64,000 nt of DNA from Veillonella caviae (GCF_003992125.1 NZ_RQUY01000002.1:62001-126000); one strand, 5' to 3'; shown: positions 27,766-36,124, counted from the stretch's first letter. Program-made: numbers and translations. Notes: a model not told the origin generated them from the letters alone.

Positions 27766-28923
27766 ATGGCAAGAGATTATTATGACATCCTAGGGGTTAG
27801 CAAAAATGCATCTCAGGATGAAATCAAAAAAGCCTTTCGTAAAAAGGCTCGCCAATACCATCCAGATGTAAATAAAGATAATCCAAAAGAAGCGGAAGAG
27901 AAATTTAAAGAAGCTAATGAAGCTTACGAAGTTTTGTCTGATGAAACTAAAAAAGCTCAATATGACCAATTTGGCCACGACGCCTTCAAACAAGGAGGCG
28001 GCGCTGGGGCCGGTGGTTTCCAAGGTGGCTTTGGTGGTTTCGGCGGTTTCGGAGGCGGCGCTGGCGGTTTTGATAATATCTTTGATATGTTCTTTGGCGG
28101 CGGTGGTCGTGGACAACAAGGCCCGCAAAAGGGCAATGATCTTCGCGAAGACATCGATATCTCTTTTGAAGATGCTGCTTTTGGTAAATCTATGGATATT
28201 GAAATCACTCGTCACGAAGAATGTGACCATTGTCATGGCACAGGGGCTGAGCCTGGAACAAAGGTAGACATTTGCCCAAATTGTCATGGTTCTGGTCAAG
28301 AAACGGTGATTCAAAATACACCATTCGGTCGTATGCAATCAGCTCGAACATGTTCGCGATGCCATGGATCTGGTAAAAGCATTGAAAAGCCATGCACTAA
28401 GTGTCGTGGTACAGGTGAAATGTTGGCAAAACGTAAGATTGCCATTAAAATCCCACCAGGAGTGGATAATGGATCTCGTTTACGCGTAGCCAATGAAGGT
28501 GAACCAGGTGTTTTAGGTGGTCCTAAAGGTGATTTGTACGTATATATTTATGTTCGACCTCATAAGGAATTTGAGCGTTCTGGCAATGATGTAATTAGCC
28601 ATGTTAATATTAGCTTTGCTCAAGCTGCTTTAGGTGCTACTGTACAAGTAAATACCTTAGATGGTAAAGTAGAACTAAAGATTCCGGAAGGTACTCAAAC
28701 AGGTACAGCGTTCCGTGTTAAGGGCAAAGGTATTCCATATTTACGCAATCCAAAACAACGTGGTGATCAACATATTGTTGTAACAGTTCAAACACCTAAA
28801 AAGTTAACTGATGCACAACGTGAATTATTGCTTCGTTTTGCTAATGAAAGTAATGAAGATGTTAATAATTTACAAGTAAGTAAAAGTTTGTTTGAAAAAA
28901 TAAAAGATTGCCTAACTAAATGA
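27766..28923 (+). CDS. dnaJ: Co-chaperone DnaJ (Hsp40, class A)
   Basis: DnaJ stimulates DnaK ATPase and delivers substrates. The J domain (residues 1-70) has YHPDVNKDN with the essential HPD. A Gly/Phe-rich linker covers about 75-125. Four zinc-binding CxxCxGxG repeats ([32 protein letters not shown]) lie at about 150-220. The peptide-binding C-terminal domains complete the 385 residues. It is the last canonical heat-shock gene of the operon. The large opposite-strand frame through the Gly-rich linker is a composition artefact. Confidence 0.98.
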   Translation: MARDYYDILGVSKNASQDEIKKAFRKKARQYHPDVNKDNPKEAEEKFKEANEAYEVLSDETKKAQYDQFGHDAFKQGGGAGAGGFQGGFGGFGGFGGGAGGFDNIFDMFFGGGGRGQQGPQKGNDLREDIDISFEDAAFGKSMDIEITRHEECDHCHGTGAEPGTKVDICPNCHGSGQETVIQNTPFGRMQSARTCSRCHGSGKSIEKPCTKCRGTGEMLAKRKIAIKIPPGVDNGSRLRVANEGEPGVLGGPKGDLYVYIYVRPHKEFERSGNDVISHVNISFAQAALGATVQVNTLDGKVELKIPEGTQTGTAFRVKGKGIPYLRNPKQRGDQHIVVTVQTPKKLTDAQRELLLRFANESNEDVNNLQVSKSLFEKIKDCLTK

Positions 28924-28978
28924 ACAGCTCTTGTACAGGAATGTTTTTTTCCTATGCGTATATAGTAAAGGAGCCCTT

Positions 28979-29848
28979 ATGCAATGGATAGAAATATCTA
29001 TTGTCTGCGAAAGAGTAGCCACCGATAAGGTGACTACTCTTTTTAGCGATTATGCAGATAATGGAATTATAGAAGAAAATCTGGACCAGGAACCAGAAAA
29101 ACAAAAGTTTGTTGTCTACGTTGATAGCAGTTGTGATGAAGAAGCAATTAAATCAGATATACGATTACGTTTTAAAGAGGCTCAAATTAATATAGATAGT
29201 ATAGAAAGCCATATATTAGATGAATCTACGTGGTATAATTCTTGGCAACAATATATTGAACCTACAGAAATCTTACCTAATCTCATAATTAAACCGGCTT
29301 GGCAGGATTATGATAATGTAGACAATAAAGAGATTATAGAAATTGATTCTGATCTATCCTTTGGTACTGGTAGTCATGAAACAACACGTAGTTGTGCTCG
29401 ATTGCTTCAAGAGTATGTCCATAGACGAGGTGATGCAATCCAAAATGATATATGCCTTGATATAGGCACTGGAACAGGTATTTTATTACTTATTGCTGCT
29501 AAATTAGGTATTACGAACTTAATAGGTATTGATATTGACGAGAATGCAGCTAATCAAGCACGCATTAATGCAAGTAACAATAATGTGGATGCTACTATTA
29601 TTCATGGTGATTTAGCGCATGATTTTAATGGTCGTGCCGCTATTATTATAGCCAATTTAACAGTGGATCCATTAAAAATTTTACTACCCATTATAGGTGA
29701 TAAATTAGAGGTGGATGGAGCATTGATTATTAGTGGGATTATTGATGATCGCTATGACGAAATTATGCCTTACATTACACAACATTGGCAGATAAAAACA
29801 GAGTTAGTGGAAGGATCCTGGCATACCTTTGCTCTACAGAAACTGTAA
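28979..29848 (+). CDS. prmA: Ribosomal protein L11 methyltransferase
   Basis: PrmA trimethylates ribosomal protein L11. The 289-residue protein has the N-terminal L11-recognition domain and a SAM-binding domain with ICLDIGTGTGILLLIAAKLG (about 160-179) and the GTGSHETT segment before it. The ATG at 28979 has AAAGGAG five bases upstream. A longer frame from 28931 is unlikely because it would ignore that site. A strong terminator-like hairpin lies in its first codons. Downstream order prmA-rsmE-mtaB is conserved in Firmicutes. Confidence 0.95.
   Translation: MQWIEISIVCERVATDKVTTLFSDYADNGIIEENLDQEPEKQKFVVYVDSSCDEEAIKSDIRLRFKEAQINIDSIESHILDESTWYNSWQQYIEPTEILPNLIIKPAWQDYDNVDNKEIIEIDSDLSFGTGSHETTRSCARLLQEYVHRRGDAIQNDICLDIGTGTGILLLIAAKLGITNLIGIDIDENAANQARINASNNNVDATIIHGDLAHDFNGRAAIIIANLTVDPLKILLPIIGDKLEVDGALIISGIIDDRYDEIMPYITQHWQIKTELVEGSWHTFALQKL
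29009..29045 (+). other. Terminator-shaped hairpin inside the 5' end of prmA
   Basis: AAAGAGTAG (29010-29018), a mismatched C, CACC, a GATAA loop, GGTG, a mismatched A, and CTACTCTTT (29034-29042) make a 13-bp stem with one mismatch. It runs straight into five T. It lies about 86 bases after the dnaJ stop and within codons 11-22 of prmA. It looks like an intrinsic terminator of the heat-shock operon embedded in the next gene, which would lower prmA expression relative to dnaJ unless ribosomes mask it. Function is inferred. Confidence 0.55.
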
Positions 29849-29960
29849 TTTATACCCCAGCATTACAGTATAATATATACTAGTAGTACATTGTATATTT
29901 ATATATCCGAGTCTAATAGCTTATCAACTATTATGGTTATAAACATATAAGGTAAGAATT

Positions 29961-30683
29961 ATGAAAAAAATATTTATTCCTACACCTTTAGATACTGAAA
30001 TAGTGTTACCAAAAGAGACAACCCATCATGTGCTACATGTATTTCGTCATAATATCAATAAGCCCATCATGGTTACAGGTAGTGATCAACGTTGTGGATT
30101 ATATACTATTGTGGAAGAAGTACAAGGTGAAGCACGGGCTGAATTAATAGAATTTATTGAAATAAATCCAGCTTCATATCGTATAGTCCTAGTACAATCT
30201 TTATTAAAAGGTGATAAATTAGAATGGGTACTACAAAAAGCTACTGAGCTTAATGTGGACACTATTTATTTAGTGGCTACAGCTAACAATGTAGTTAAAT
30301 ATGATAGAAAAAAACTAGAGGCAAAATATAGTCGTTGGGAAAAGATTATGTTAGAAGCGGCACAACAATGCGGTCGCACCCAATTACCAACTCTTGTAAT
30401 TGATGAAACATTACCATCGGTATTGGCAATTGAAAAAAAAGCGTTACAATTAGTGGCTTATGAAAATGAATGTGGATATTCAATTAAACACGCGTTGCAA
30501 AATAATAAGAATAGCCAAGATGTATTAATTTGCATTGGCCCTGAAGGGGGCTTTCAAGAGAATGAAATCAATGATATTATAAAAAGTGGAGGTCAATCTG
30601 TTACATTAGGGTCTACCATATTACGGGCTGAAACTGCTGCTATAACTGCACTAGCTATGATGCAGTATGAATTAGAGTTATAA
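29961..30683 (+). CDS. rsmE: 16S rRNA (uracil1498-N3)-methyltransferase
   Basis: This is a SPOUT-fold methyltransferase of 240 residues. The N-terminal PUA-like domain includes THHVLHVFRHN. The C-terminal knot has LVQSLLKGDKLEWVLQKATELNV, the CIGPEGGFQENEI SAM loop and TLGSTILRAETAAI at the end, all diagnostic of RsmE. The 112-base gap upstream has a possible weak promoter (TTGTAT, 17 bases, TAATAG ending at 29920). It precedes mtaB as in Bacillus. Confidence 0.96.
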   Translation: MKKIFIPTPLDTEIVLPKETTHHVLHVFRHNINKPIMVTGSDQRCGLYTIVEEVQGEARAELIEFIEINPASYRIVLVQSLLKGDKLEWVLQKATELNVDTIYLVATANNVVKYDRKKLEAKYSRWEKIMLEAAQQCGRTQLPTLVIDETLPSVLAIEKKALQLVAYENECGYSIKHALQNNKNSQDVLICIGPEGGFQENEINDIIKSGGQSVTLGSTILRAETAAITALAMMQYELEL

Positions 30684-30715
30684 AATATATACAATGGTAT
30701 AGAAGTGGAGGTGCA

Positions 30716-32011
30716 ATGAAAACCGTTGCCTTTACGACCTTAGGGTGCCGTGTGAATCAATATGACACAGATGCTATGAAAGGTCTTTTTTTACAAAATA
30801 ATTATGAAGCCGTAGGTTTCGATGAGAAGGCGGATATTTACGTTATTAATACATGTTCTGTTACGAATATGGGGGAGAAAAAATCTCGTCAATTAATTCG
30901 TAAAGCGAAACGTCAAAATAGCAATGCTTATGTCATTGTTACAGGATGCTATGCTCAGCTTGCACCAGATGCTATTGCTGCTATTGAAGGCGTTAATCTT
31001 GTTATTGGTACTAATAATCGCTCTAAAATCGTTGAACTAGTAGAACAATTAGAATCTACAGAGCGCCAAATCAATGCTGTTCGGGATATTATGAAAGAAT
31101 CGAATTTTGAAGAAATGCCATTGTTTGGTAATGAATCTGACAAAGCACGAGCTTTCATGAAAATCCAAGAAGGTTGTAATAATTATTGTGCTTTCTGTAT
31201 CATTCCCTACACACGAGGTAAATTAAAATCTCGTAAAATTGATGATATTGTGAACGAAGCAAATCGTTTGGTGAATAATGGTTTCCATGAAATTGTACTC
31301 ACTGGAATTCACTTAGGTAATTACGGTGTGGAATTGCCAGGCCGTCCTACATTGGCGGATGTGGTAAAAGCCTTATTGGATATTCCAGATCTTCATCGCA
31401 TACGTTTTGGTTCCATTGAGTCTGTAGAGGTGTCTGATGAATTAGTAGAATTAATGGCTACTAATAAGCGAGTCTGTCCACATTTGCATTTGCCATTGCA
31501 AGCCGGTTCAGATCATGTATTATCTTTAATGAGACGTCATTATACATTACAAGAGTACAAAGATTTAATCAAGAATTTGCGTAAACGTATTCCTGATTTG
31601 TCTATTACAACAGATATTATTGCAGGATTTCCACAAGAGACAGATGAAGATTTTGATGAAACTATAGATACAGTACGAGACATCGGTTTTACTCATATTC
31701 ATGCATTCCCATATTCTATTCGTGAAGGTACACCTGCGGCTACTATGCATGATCAAGTACCTGAAGCTGTTAAAAAGACTCGTGTAGCTCTTTTAAATAG
31801 TCTTAGTGAGTCCGGATATACTGCATATGCTATGTCGCGCATTGGCAAGCATGGAGAGATTCTCATCGAAAAAGAAGAAGATGGCTATTATATAGGCTTA
31901 ACAAATGAGTATATTCATGGTAAAGTTAAATCTGATCAACAACATAATGTAGGCGATTTAATTGGTGGTACAGTTGTGTCCGTAGAAAATGGCTTTGTTA
32001 TTATCGAATAA
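30716..32011 (+). CDS. mtaB: tRNA (N6-threonylcarbamoyladenosine37-C2)-methylthiotransferase
   Basis: MtaB makes ms2t6A37 in tRNA. It is a paralogue of MiaB with the same three-part layout. The N-terminal domain has TLGCRVNQYDTD and NTCSVTNMGEKKSRQ. The radical-SAM cysteines are in GCNNYCAFCIIPYTRGKLKSR (about 155-175) and a TRAM domain is C-terminal. TLGCRVNQ and the RGKLKSR motif mark it as MtaB rather than MiaB. Length 431; GGAGGTG precedes the ATG. Confidence 0.95.
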   Translation: MKTVAFTTLGCRVNQYDTDAMKGLFLQNNYEAVGFDEKADIYVINTCSVTNMGEKKSRQLIRKAKRQNSNAYVIVTGCYAQLAPDAIAAIEGVNLVIGTNNRSKIVELVEQLESTERQINAVRDIMKESNFEEMPLFGNESDKARAFMKIQEGCNNYCAFCIIPYTRGKLKSRKIDDIVNEANRLVNNGFHEIVLTGIHLGNYGVELPGRPTLADVVKALLDIPDLHRIRFGSIESVEVSDELVELMATNKRVCPHLHLPLQAGSDHVLSLMRRHYTLQEYKDLIKNLRKRIPDLSITTDIIAGFPQETDEDFDETIDTVRDIGFTHIHAFPYSIREGTPAATMHDQVPEAVKKTRVALLNSLSESGYTAYAMSRIGKHGEILIEKEEDGYYIGLTNEYIHGKVKSDQQHNVGDLIGGTVVSVENGFVIIE

Positions 32012-32031
32012 TATACCTAGGAGGTCAATCT

Positions 32032-32376
32032 ATGAGTGATTGTATTTTTTGTAAAATTGTAAATGGTGAAATTCCATCTAACAAAGTATTAGAAAATGAT
32101 AAATTTTATGCTTTTCATGATATTAGTCCTGTAAAAAAAGTACATGTATTGATTGTCCCTAAAAAGCATGTTGCTAATATTGCTCATTTAACAGAGAAAA
32201 ATGAAGAGTATGTAGATGGTTTCTTGCCATTTGTTCGGGATGTAGCAAAAGAATTAGGCATTAGCAAATCTGGCTATCGATTGATTTTCAATACTGGCAG
32301 TGAAGCAGGTCAAACTGTATTCCATATGCATGCTCATTTGCTTGGTGGTGAACCTATGGGATGGCCTGAGGTATAG
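32032..32376 (+). CDS. HIT-family (HINT-like) nucleotide hydrolase
   Basis: A 114-residue histidine-triad protein. It begins DCIFCKIVNGEIPS, includes DISPVKKVHVLIVPKKH and ends with the triad QTVFHMHAHLLGG. HINT proteins hydrolyse nucleotide phosphoramidates such as AMP-lysine. The cellular substrate is unknown. AGGAGG precedes the ATG. It is the last gene before the rpsU promoter. Confidence 0.95.
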   Translation: MSDCIFCKIVNGEIPSNKVLENDKFYAFHDISPVKKVHVLIVPKKHVANIAHLTEKNEEYVDGFLPFVRDVAKELGISKSGYRLIFNTGSEAGQTVFHMHAHLLGGEPMGWPEV

Positions 32377-32430
32377 ATTAATTTTACATAAAATTTTCTA
32401 TAAAATTCCTATAAAATATGCTGGTATATA

Positions 32431-32459
32431 TTGACAGAATGTAGTGTTCTACATATAAT
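32431..32459 (+). promoter_or_regulatory. Consensus promoter of rpsU with an internal dyad
   Basis: TTGACA (32431-32436), a 17-base spacer and TATAAT (32454-32459) are a perfect sigma-70-type match, fitting a highly expressed ribosomal protein gene. Inside the spacer ATGTAG (32439-32444) and CTACAT (32449-32454) form a 6-bp inverted repeat around TGTT. That is in the right place for a repressor operator, though no regulator is known to me. Confidence 0.85.
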
Positions 32460-32482
32460 ATGTATATGTGCGTATGTTAAAT

Positions 32483-32518
32483 TATCAGCACTTCCCTGAT
32501 ATTATTTTTGGAGGGAGG
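32483..32518 (+). promoter_or_regulatory. Possible bistable rpsU leader covering the Shine-Dalgarno
   Basis: TATCAG (32483-32488) can pair with CTGATA (32496-32501). Alternatively CTTCCCT (32491-32497) can pair with AGGGAGG (32512-32518), part of the rpsU Shine-Dalgarno, including one G-U. The two stems share bases 32496-32497 and the first overlaps the loop of the second, so they compete. One state would hide the ribosome binding site. This is by-eye pairing only. Confidence 0.4.
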
Positions 32519-32525
32519 GATATAG

Positions 32526-32705
32526 ATGTCTGAAATTAAAGTCGGTAAAAACGAGACGCTTGAAAGTGCTCTTCGTCGATTCAAACGCTCCTGCCAAAAA
32601 GCAGGTGTTTTGTCTGAAGTAAGAAAACGCGAACACTACGAAAAACCAAGCGTTAAAAGAAAGAAAAAATCTGAAGCAGCAAGAAAACGCAAATTCAGAG
32701 CATAA
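32526..32705 (+). CDS. rpsU: Small ribosomal subunit protein bS21
   Basis: A 59-codon gene. The protein begins [20 protein letters not shown], has the [21 protein letters not shown] core and a Lys/Arg-rich tail ending RKRKFRA, typical of S21. It sits in the 30S platform near the anti-Shine-Dalgarno helix. A very strong GGAGGGAGGG lies before the ATG. It has its own promoter and is followed by an intrinsic terminator, so it is probably a one-gene unit within the conserved mtaB-rpsU-yqeY order. Confidence 0.97.
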   Translation: MSEIKVGKNETLESALRRFKRSCQKAGVLSEVRKREHYEKPSVKRKKKSEAARKRKFRA

Positions 32706-32712
32706 GAATGAT

Positions 32713-32757
32713 AACCCTAATTCTAATCTATTTAAGAAATGAATTAGGGTTTCTTTA
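32713..32757 (+). terminator. Intrinsic terminator after rpsU
   Basis: AACCCTAATTC (32713-32723) pairs perfectly with GAATTAGGGTT (32741-32751), an 11-bp stem with a 17-base loop, followed by TCTTTAT. It starts eight bases after the rpsU stop. Confidence 0.85.
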
Positions 32758-32768
32758 TAATTAATCTC

Positions 32769-32808
32769 ATGTACATCCTATAAAACTGCAGTTTTATAGG
32801 ATGTACAT
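32769..32808. repeat. Perfect 40-base palindrome upstream of yqeY
   Basis: Each arm is 20 bases (32769-32788 and 32789-32808), with no spacer and no mismatch. The centre is CTGCAG and both ends read ATGTACAT. As RNA it would fold into a long hairpin with at most a minimal loop; as DNA it could extrude a cruciform. No T-run follows. It starts 12 bases after the rpsU terminator and ends 23 bases before the yqeY ATG. It may be a processing site, a protein-binding site or a remnant of a small palindromic repeat element. Confidence 0.9.
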
Positions 32809-32831
32809 CAATGTGTATATAGGAGGCTATA

Positions 32832-33275
32832 ATGAGCTTAAAAGATCAATTAAAAGAAGATATGAAAACAGCGATGAAAGCCCGTGAAGAAGGTAAAGTA
32901 GCTTTGTCTGTTATTCGTATGGTTAACAGTGCTATTAAAAATACTGAAATTAATGATAAAGTAGAATTAGATGATGCTGGTATTTTAGGAATTTTAGCGA
33001 AAGAAATGAAAACTCGTCAAGATTCCTTAGAAGAGTTTGAAAAAGCTGGGCGTGAAGATTTAATCGTTCACGTAAAGGATGAGATAACAGTATTACAAAA
33101 ATATATGCCAGCTCAATTAACAGAAGAAGAAATTCGTACTATCGTTAAAGAAGCTATTGTTGAATGTGGTGATGCCGTAAATATGGGTAATGTTATGAAA
33201 CACGTTATGCCACACACAAAAGGCCGTGCAGATGGCAAGATTGTAAATGCTATTGTAAAAGAATTACTTGGCTAA
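32832..33275 (+). CDS. yqeY: GatB/YqeY domain protein
   Basis: This 147-residue protein has the YqeY domain found at the C-terminus of the GatB subunit of tRNA amidotransferase, where it touches tRNA. The N-terminal LKDQLKEDMKTAMKAREEGKVALSVIRM and YMPAQLTEEEIRTIVKEAI are typical, as is the ending GRADGKIVNAIVKELLG. The function of the stand-alone form is not established. AGGAGG precedes the ATG. Its position after rpsU is conserved in Firmicutes. Confidence 0.94.
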   Translation: MSLKDQLKEDMKTAMKAREEGKVALSVIRMVNSAIKNTEINDKVELDDAGILGILAKEMKTRQDSLEEFEKAGREDLIVHVKDEITVLQKYMPAQLTEEEIRTIVKEAIVECGDAVNMGNVMKHVMPHTKGRADGKIVNAIVKELLG

Positions 33276-33390
33276 TGATTCATTTTATATAAGCTCACCT
33301 TTAAAATGCGATATATAATGCCATTATACATTCCATCGCTGTAGTATTTAATACGTAGCTTATTAAATTATAAAATTCTATAGAAAGTTA

Positions 33391-33420
33391 TTGACAGATA
33401 TTTTTATTTTGTGCTAATAT
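33391..33420 (+). promoter_or_regulatory. Promoter of glnA
   Basis: TTGACA (33391-33396), an 18-base spacer and TAATAT (33415-33420) preceded by TGC give an extended -10. The transcript would begin near 33427 and carry a leader of about 98 bases that contains a terminator hairpin. The rest of the 249-base gap after yqeY is AT-rich without a visible gene. Confidence 0.75.
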
Positions 33421-33438
33421 GTACTCAAGAAAATAATT

Positions 33439-33503
33439 AGTCAATGAAGACTCCACTCAGTAGATATATATTTGTATATCTATGTTGTTGGGGTCTTTTT
33501 TTA
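33439..33503 (+). terminator. Leader terminator/attenuator before glnA with a competing hairpin
   Basis: AAGACTCCA (33447-33455) pairs with TGGGGTCTT (33489-33497, one G-U). Inside it TAGATATA (33461-33468) pairs with TATATCTA (33475-33482), and T follows to 33502. This is an intrinsic terminator between promoter and gene. Upstream, AGTC (33439-33442) can pair with GACT (33449-33452) across an AATGAA hexaloop, using the same bases as the terminator 5' arm. A hexaloop with A at 1 and G at 4 is what ANTAR antiterminators bind, and ANTAR control of glutamine synthetase is known in clostridia. The stem here is only 4 bp. Confidence 0.6.
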
Positions 33504-33524
33504 TATATTTTTAGGAGGCACATT

Positions 33525-35426
33525 ATGGCTACAAAAGATTTATTGTACTACATTCCTGCAGGTCAATATGGTAAAGAAGGTGTTCTTGCATTATTAGAAC
33601 AACATCCGGAAATTAAGTTTGTATCCTTAGTAGGTATAGATTTAGCTGGTAATGATACAGATGAAAAAATTCCAATGTCTGCATTTTTTGATGATTATGA
33701 ATCTTTTTTTGAAGGTCGTGCCGTTCAAACTGATGGTTCTTCCGTTGTATTAACTAATATTGCTACATTGAACAACGCTCGTGTAGATATGTGGGGGGAC
33801 CCAAGTGTAAATTGGTTCGTAGATTATAATTATGAAAATATCGATGAAGCAACTGGATTACCAACTGGTACCTTGCGTATTCCTGCATTCTTGATGCACA
33901 ACTACCGCTATGTAGACTCTCGTTCCATTTTAAAACGCAGTTGTGATTATGTACGTAATGAAATGCTTTCTTTAATTAAAGAAAAAGGTTTGCCAAGCAT
34001 GCCTCATGTGAAAGCAGAAGACGTGGTAGATATTATTTTCACATCTGCTACAGAACTTGAATTTTGGGTAAAAAAACCTACCAAAAGTATTACTAAAAAA
34101 GAATTGTCCGTATCTCAACGATTACAAGAACAATATTGGCAACGTACACATGGTTCCGTTCGTACTGCTCTTGAACAAGCTGTGGAACGCCTTGATCAAT
34201 ACGGTATGGTTGCTGAAATGGGTCATAAAGAAGTAGGTGGTGTTAAAGCAAAACTTGACGAAGATGGTCATGAAGATGCAGTATTGGAACAATTAGAAAT
34301 CGACTGGAAATTCTCCAATAATCCATTGCAAACTGCAGATAATGAATTACAAGCTCGAATTATCGTTCGTGAAGTATTCCGTGAAAATGGTTTGGATGTT
34401 ACTTTCAATGCAAAACCTATTATCGGTGTAGCAGGTTCTGGTGAACATACTCACTTTGGTGTTATGGCTAAATTGAAAAATGGCAAAATGGTCAACTTGT
34501 TTAGCCCAGAAGATATGAAAAAAGAAGCGGCTAGCGCCTTGGGGATTGGTGCTATTATGGGCTTGTTAAAACATTACGAAGCTATTAACCCATTCATTAG
34601 TTCTACAACAGATTCCCTAAATCGTTTGAAACCAGGGTTTGAAGCACCTGTATGTATCGTAACCTCCCTTGGCACAGACCCTTCTGAACCAAGTCGTAAC
34701 CGTACAATCCTTTGTGGTTTGATTCGCGATATTGACAATCCTATGGCAACTCGTTATGAATTGCGCTCTCCGAATCCTTATACTAATACTTACACTGCAT
34801 TAGCATTGATATTTATTTCTGCATTTGATGGTATGAAATACGCTATTAACAGCGGTAAAACACAAGCTCAATTAGTGGCTGAATTATCTAAAGAAGTAGG
34901 CGAATCAGCTGACTATTTAGATACAAATCGAGCATATCGTTCTGAAAAAGATGTATTTGAAGATTTTACTCAAGAAGAACGTAATCAAATGTTCGGTGTA
35001 GCACCTGCTACTGTATGGGAAAATATCTTAGGTTATAAAAATAATCCTGAATTGGTAGAAACATTGTGTCAAGGTGATGCATTTAGCCGTGATTTGATGG
35101 AATCGTTTATTGCATCTATTTTGAAACGTTGGAAACTTGTATTAGCTCATCGTATTATTCCTAACAATTTGGAAATCGTACGAAATATGGTTGCTATTCA
35201 TACTGATAGTCGCAACAGCATTGATGATAAACGTTTTGCGGAAGTAAACGACTTGCGTTTTTACCTTGCAAAAGATAGCGATGATCGCAAATCCTTGTTT
35301 ACTCGTATTGTAGACGCATTACGTAGCGGTGACTATGACACAGCTTCTGAATTACAAATCGAAATGAACGATAAAATGGAAGAATTAGAAGATAAATATG
35401 CTAATTACAGTAAAAATATTTTCTAA
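33525..35426 (+). CDS. glnA: Glutamine synthetase, long form (about 633 aa)
   Basis: This enzyme makes glutamine from glutamate, ammonia and ATP. The catalytic-domain motifs are recognisable. They include MGHKEVGGVKAKL (about residue 237), AGSGEHTHFGVMAKL (around 306, the His-containing ATP/glutamate site), SRNRTILCG (about 390) and RYELRSPNPYTNTYTALALI (about 410). The protein is much longer than GSI (about 450) and has an extra 150-residue helical C-terminus, similar to the long clostridial form. I chose the ATG at 33525 (MATKDLLYY), with AGGAGG upstream, because the earlier frame runs through the leader terminator. A terminator follows. Confidence 0.92.
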   Translation: MATKDLLYYIPAGQYGKEGVLALLEQHPEIKFVSLVGIDLAGNDTDEKIPMSAFFDDYESFFEGRAVQTDGSSVVLTNIATLNNARVDMWGDPSVNWFVDYNYENIDEATGLPTGTLRIPAFLMHNYRYVDSRSILKRSCDYVRNEMLSLIKEKGLPSMPHVKAEDVVDIIFTSATELEFWVKKPTKSITKKELSVSQRLQEQYWQRTHGSVRTALEQAVERLDQYGMVAEMGHKEVGGVKAKLDEDGHEDAVLEQLEIDWKFSNNPLQTADNELQARIIVREVFRENGLDVTFNAKPIIGVAGSGEHTHFGVMAKLKNGKMVNLFSPEDMKKEAASALGIGAIMGLLKHYEAINPFISSTTDSLNRLKPGFEAPVCIVTSLGTDPSEPSRNRTILCGLIRDIDNPMATRYELRSPNPYTNTYTALALIFISAFDGMKYAINSGKTQAQLVAELSKEVGESADYLDTNRAYRSEKDVFEDFTQEERNQMFGVAPATVWENILGYKNNPELVETLCQGDAFSRDLMESFIASILKRWKLVLAHRIIPNNLEIVRNMVAIHTDSRNSIDDKRFAEVNDLRFYLAKDSDDRKSLFTRIVDALRSGDYDTASELQIEMNDKMEELEDKYANYSKNIF

Positions 35427-35440
35427 TTAATTTAGAAATA

Positions 35441-35470
35441 TAAAAGACCGGTCCTTTGGCCGGTCTTTTA
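35441..35470. terminator. Bidirectional terminator after glnA
   Basis: AAAAGACCGG (35442-35451) and CCGGTCTTTT (35460-35469) form a perfect 10-bp stem with an 8-base loop. It is flanked by A- and T-runs, so it can stop transcription from glnA and from the opposing gene on the right. Confidence 0.9.
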
Positions 35471-35569
35471 TATATTGTATTATGATAAATGTCTTAGTAA
35501 ATCATTATTAATATTAGCATTATGATATTGTTATATACTCAGTTTATACTTTCAAAATAAAGAATGAAA

Positions 35570-35971
35570 TTAATCTCGTTGTACAAATTTTTCAACTAAT
35601 AATAGGCTAATCACAAGGACTAAAATAGAAATAGACCATATGAGTATATCTGTTGATAAATCATGAGATACAATGATGAGACGGACAATAGCGGTAATAC
35701 CTATATAAAGGAAATAGTGGAGAGGGAAATGGAAGTTGTTTTTAAAATATTTTGTAATGAGTGCTAAGAATTCGAAGTATAGGAAAAATGTAATTAATTC
35801 TTCTACAATTTTATTATAATCATCATGAACAAAGAATTTGTCCCATGCGGTAATGCATAAAGTGATTAAAGAATCGATGAGCGCCGCACATAATGCAATA
35901 CCGACAATAAAAATGGCAATATTCATAATTACTGTGAGACTACGAGATATTTTAATAAACATAGATTGCAC
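35570..35971 (-). CDS. PsiE-family small membrane protein
   Basis: A 133-residue protein with about four hydrophobic segments (residues 10-33, 60-80, 88-105, 110-128). It has the motif [37 protein letters not shown]-like, of which the [14 protein letters not shown] part is typical of the PsiE (phosphate-starvation-inducible E) family. The biochemical role of the family is unknown. The start is GTG at 35971, with AAGAGG six bases upstream; an internal ATG at 35962 has a poorer spacing. It is one of only three genes on this strand. Confidence 0.8.
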   Translation of the reverse strand: MQSMFIKISRSLTVIMNIAIFIVGIALCAALIDSLITLCITAWDKFFVHDDYNKIVEELITFFLYFEFLALITKYFKNNFHFPLHYFLYIGITAIVRLIIVSHDLSTDILIWSISILVLVISLLLVEKFVQRD

Positions 35972-36072
35972 GATAAACCTCTTAATAAAACGTATATTGA
36001 ATCATGGTATCTATATGTAATTAGATACATACTATAGTGCGGGAGGAAATCCCTAAATATTGATTGTAGATA

Positions 36073-36106
36073 AATAAAAGCTAACTCTAATGAGTTAGCT
36101 TTTATT
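36073..36106. terminator. Strong bidirectional terminator after tpx
   Basis: A perfect 15-bp stem (36073-36087 with 36092-36106) around the loop TAAT, with A-run and T-run ends. The core is AGCTAACTC / GAGTTAGCT. It terminates tpx on the minus strand and isolates it from the PsiE-like gene. Confidence 0.92.
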
Positions 36107-36124
36107 GTACGCTGAAATTTAGTA

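Noticed and set aside
27790-28338. Long minus-strand frame (182 codons) opposite dnaJ, and other frames through the Gly-rich region
   Set aside because: The frames arise from the glycine-rich repeat composition of dnaJ; the predicted protein is low complexity, has no ribosome binding site, and dnaJ itself is unambiguous.
33444-33524. Extended N-terminus of glutamine synthetase from ATG 33444
   Set aside because: It would be encoded by the leader terminator, has no ribosome binding site, and the ATG at 33525 has AGGAGG and a normal N-terminus.
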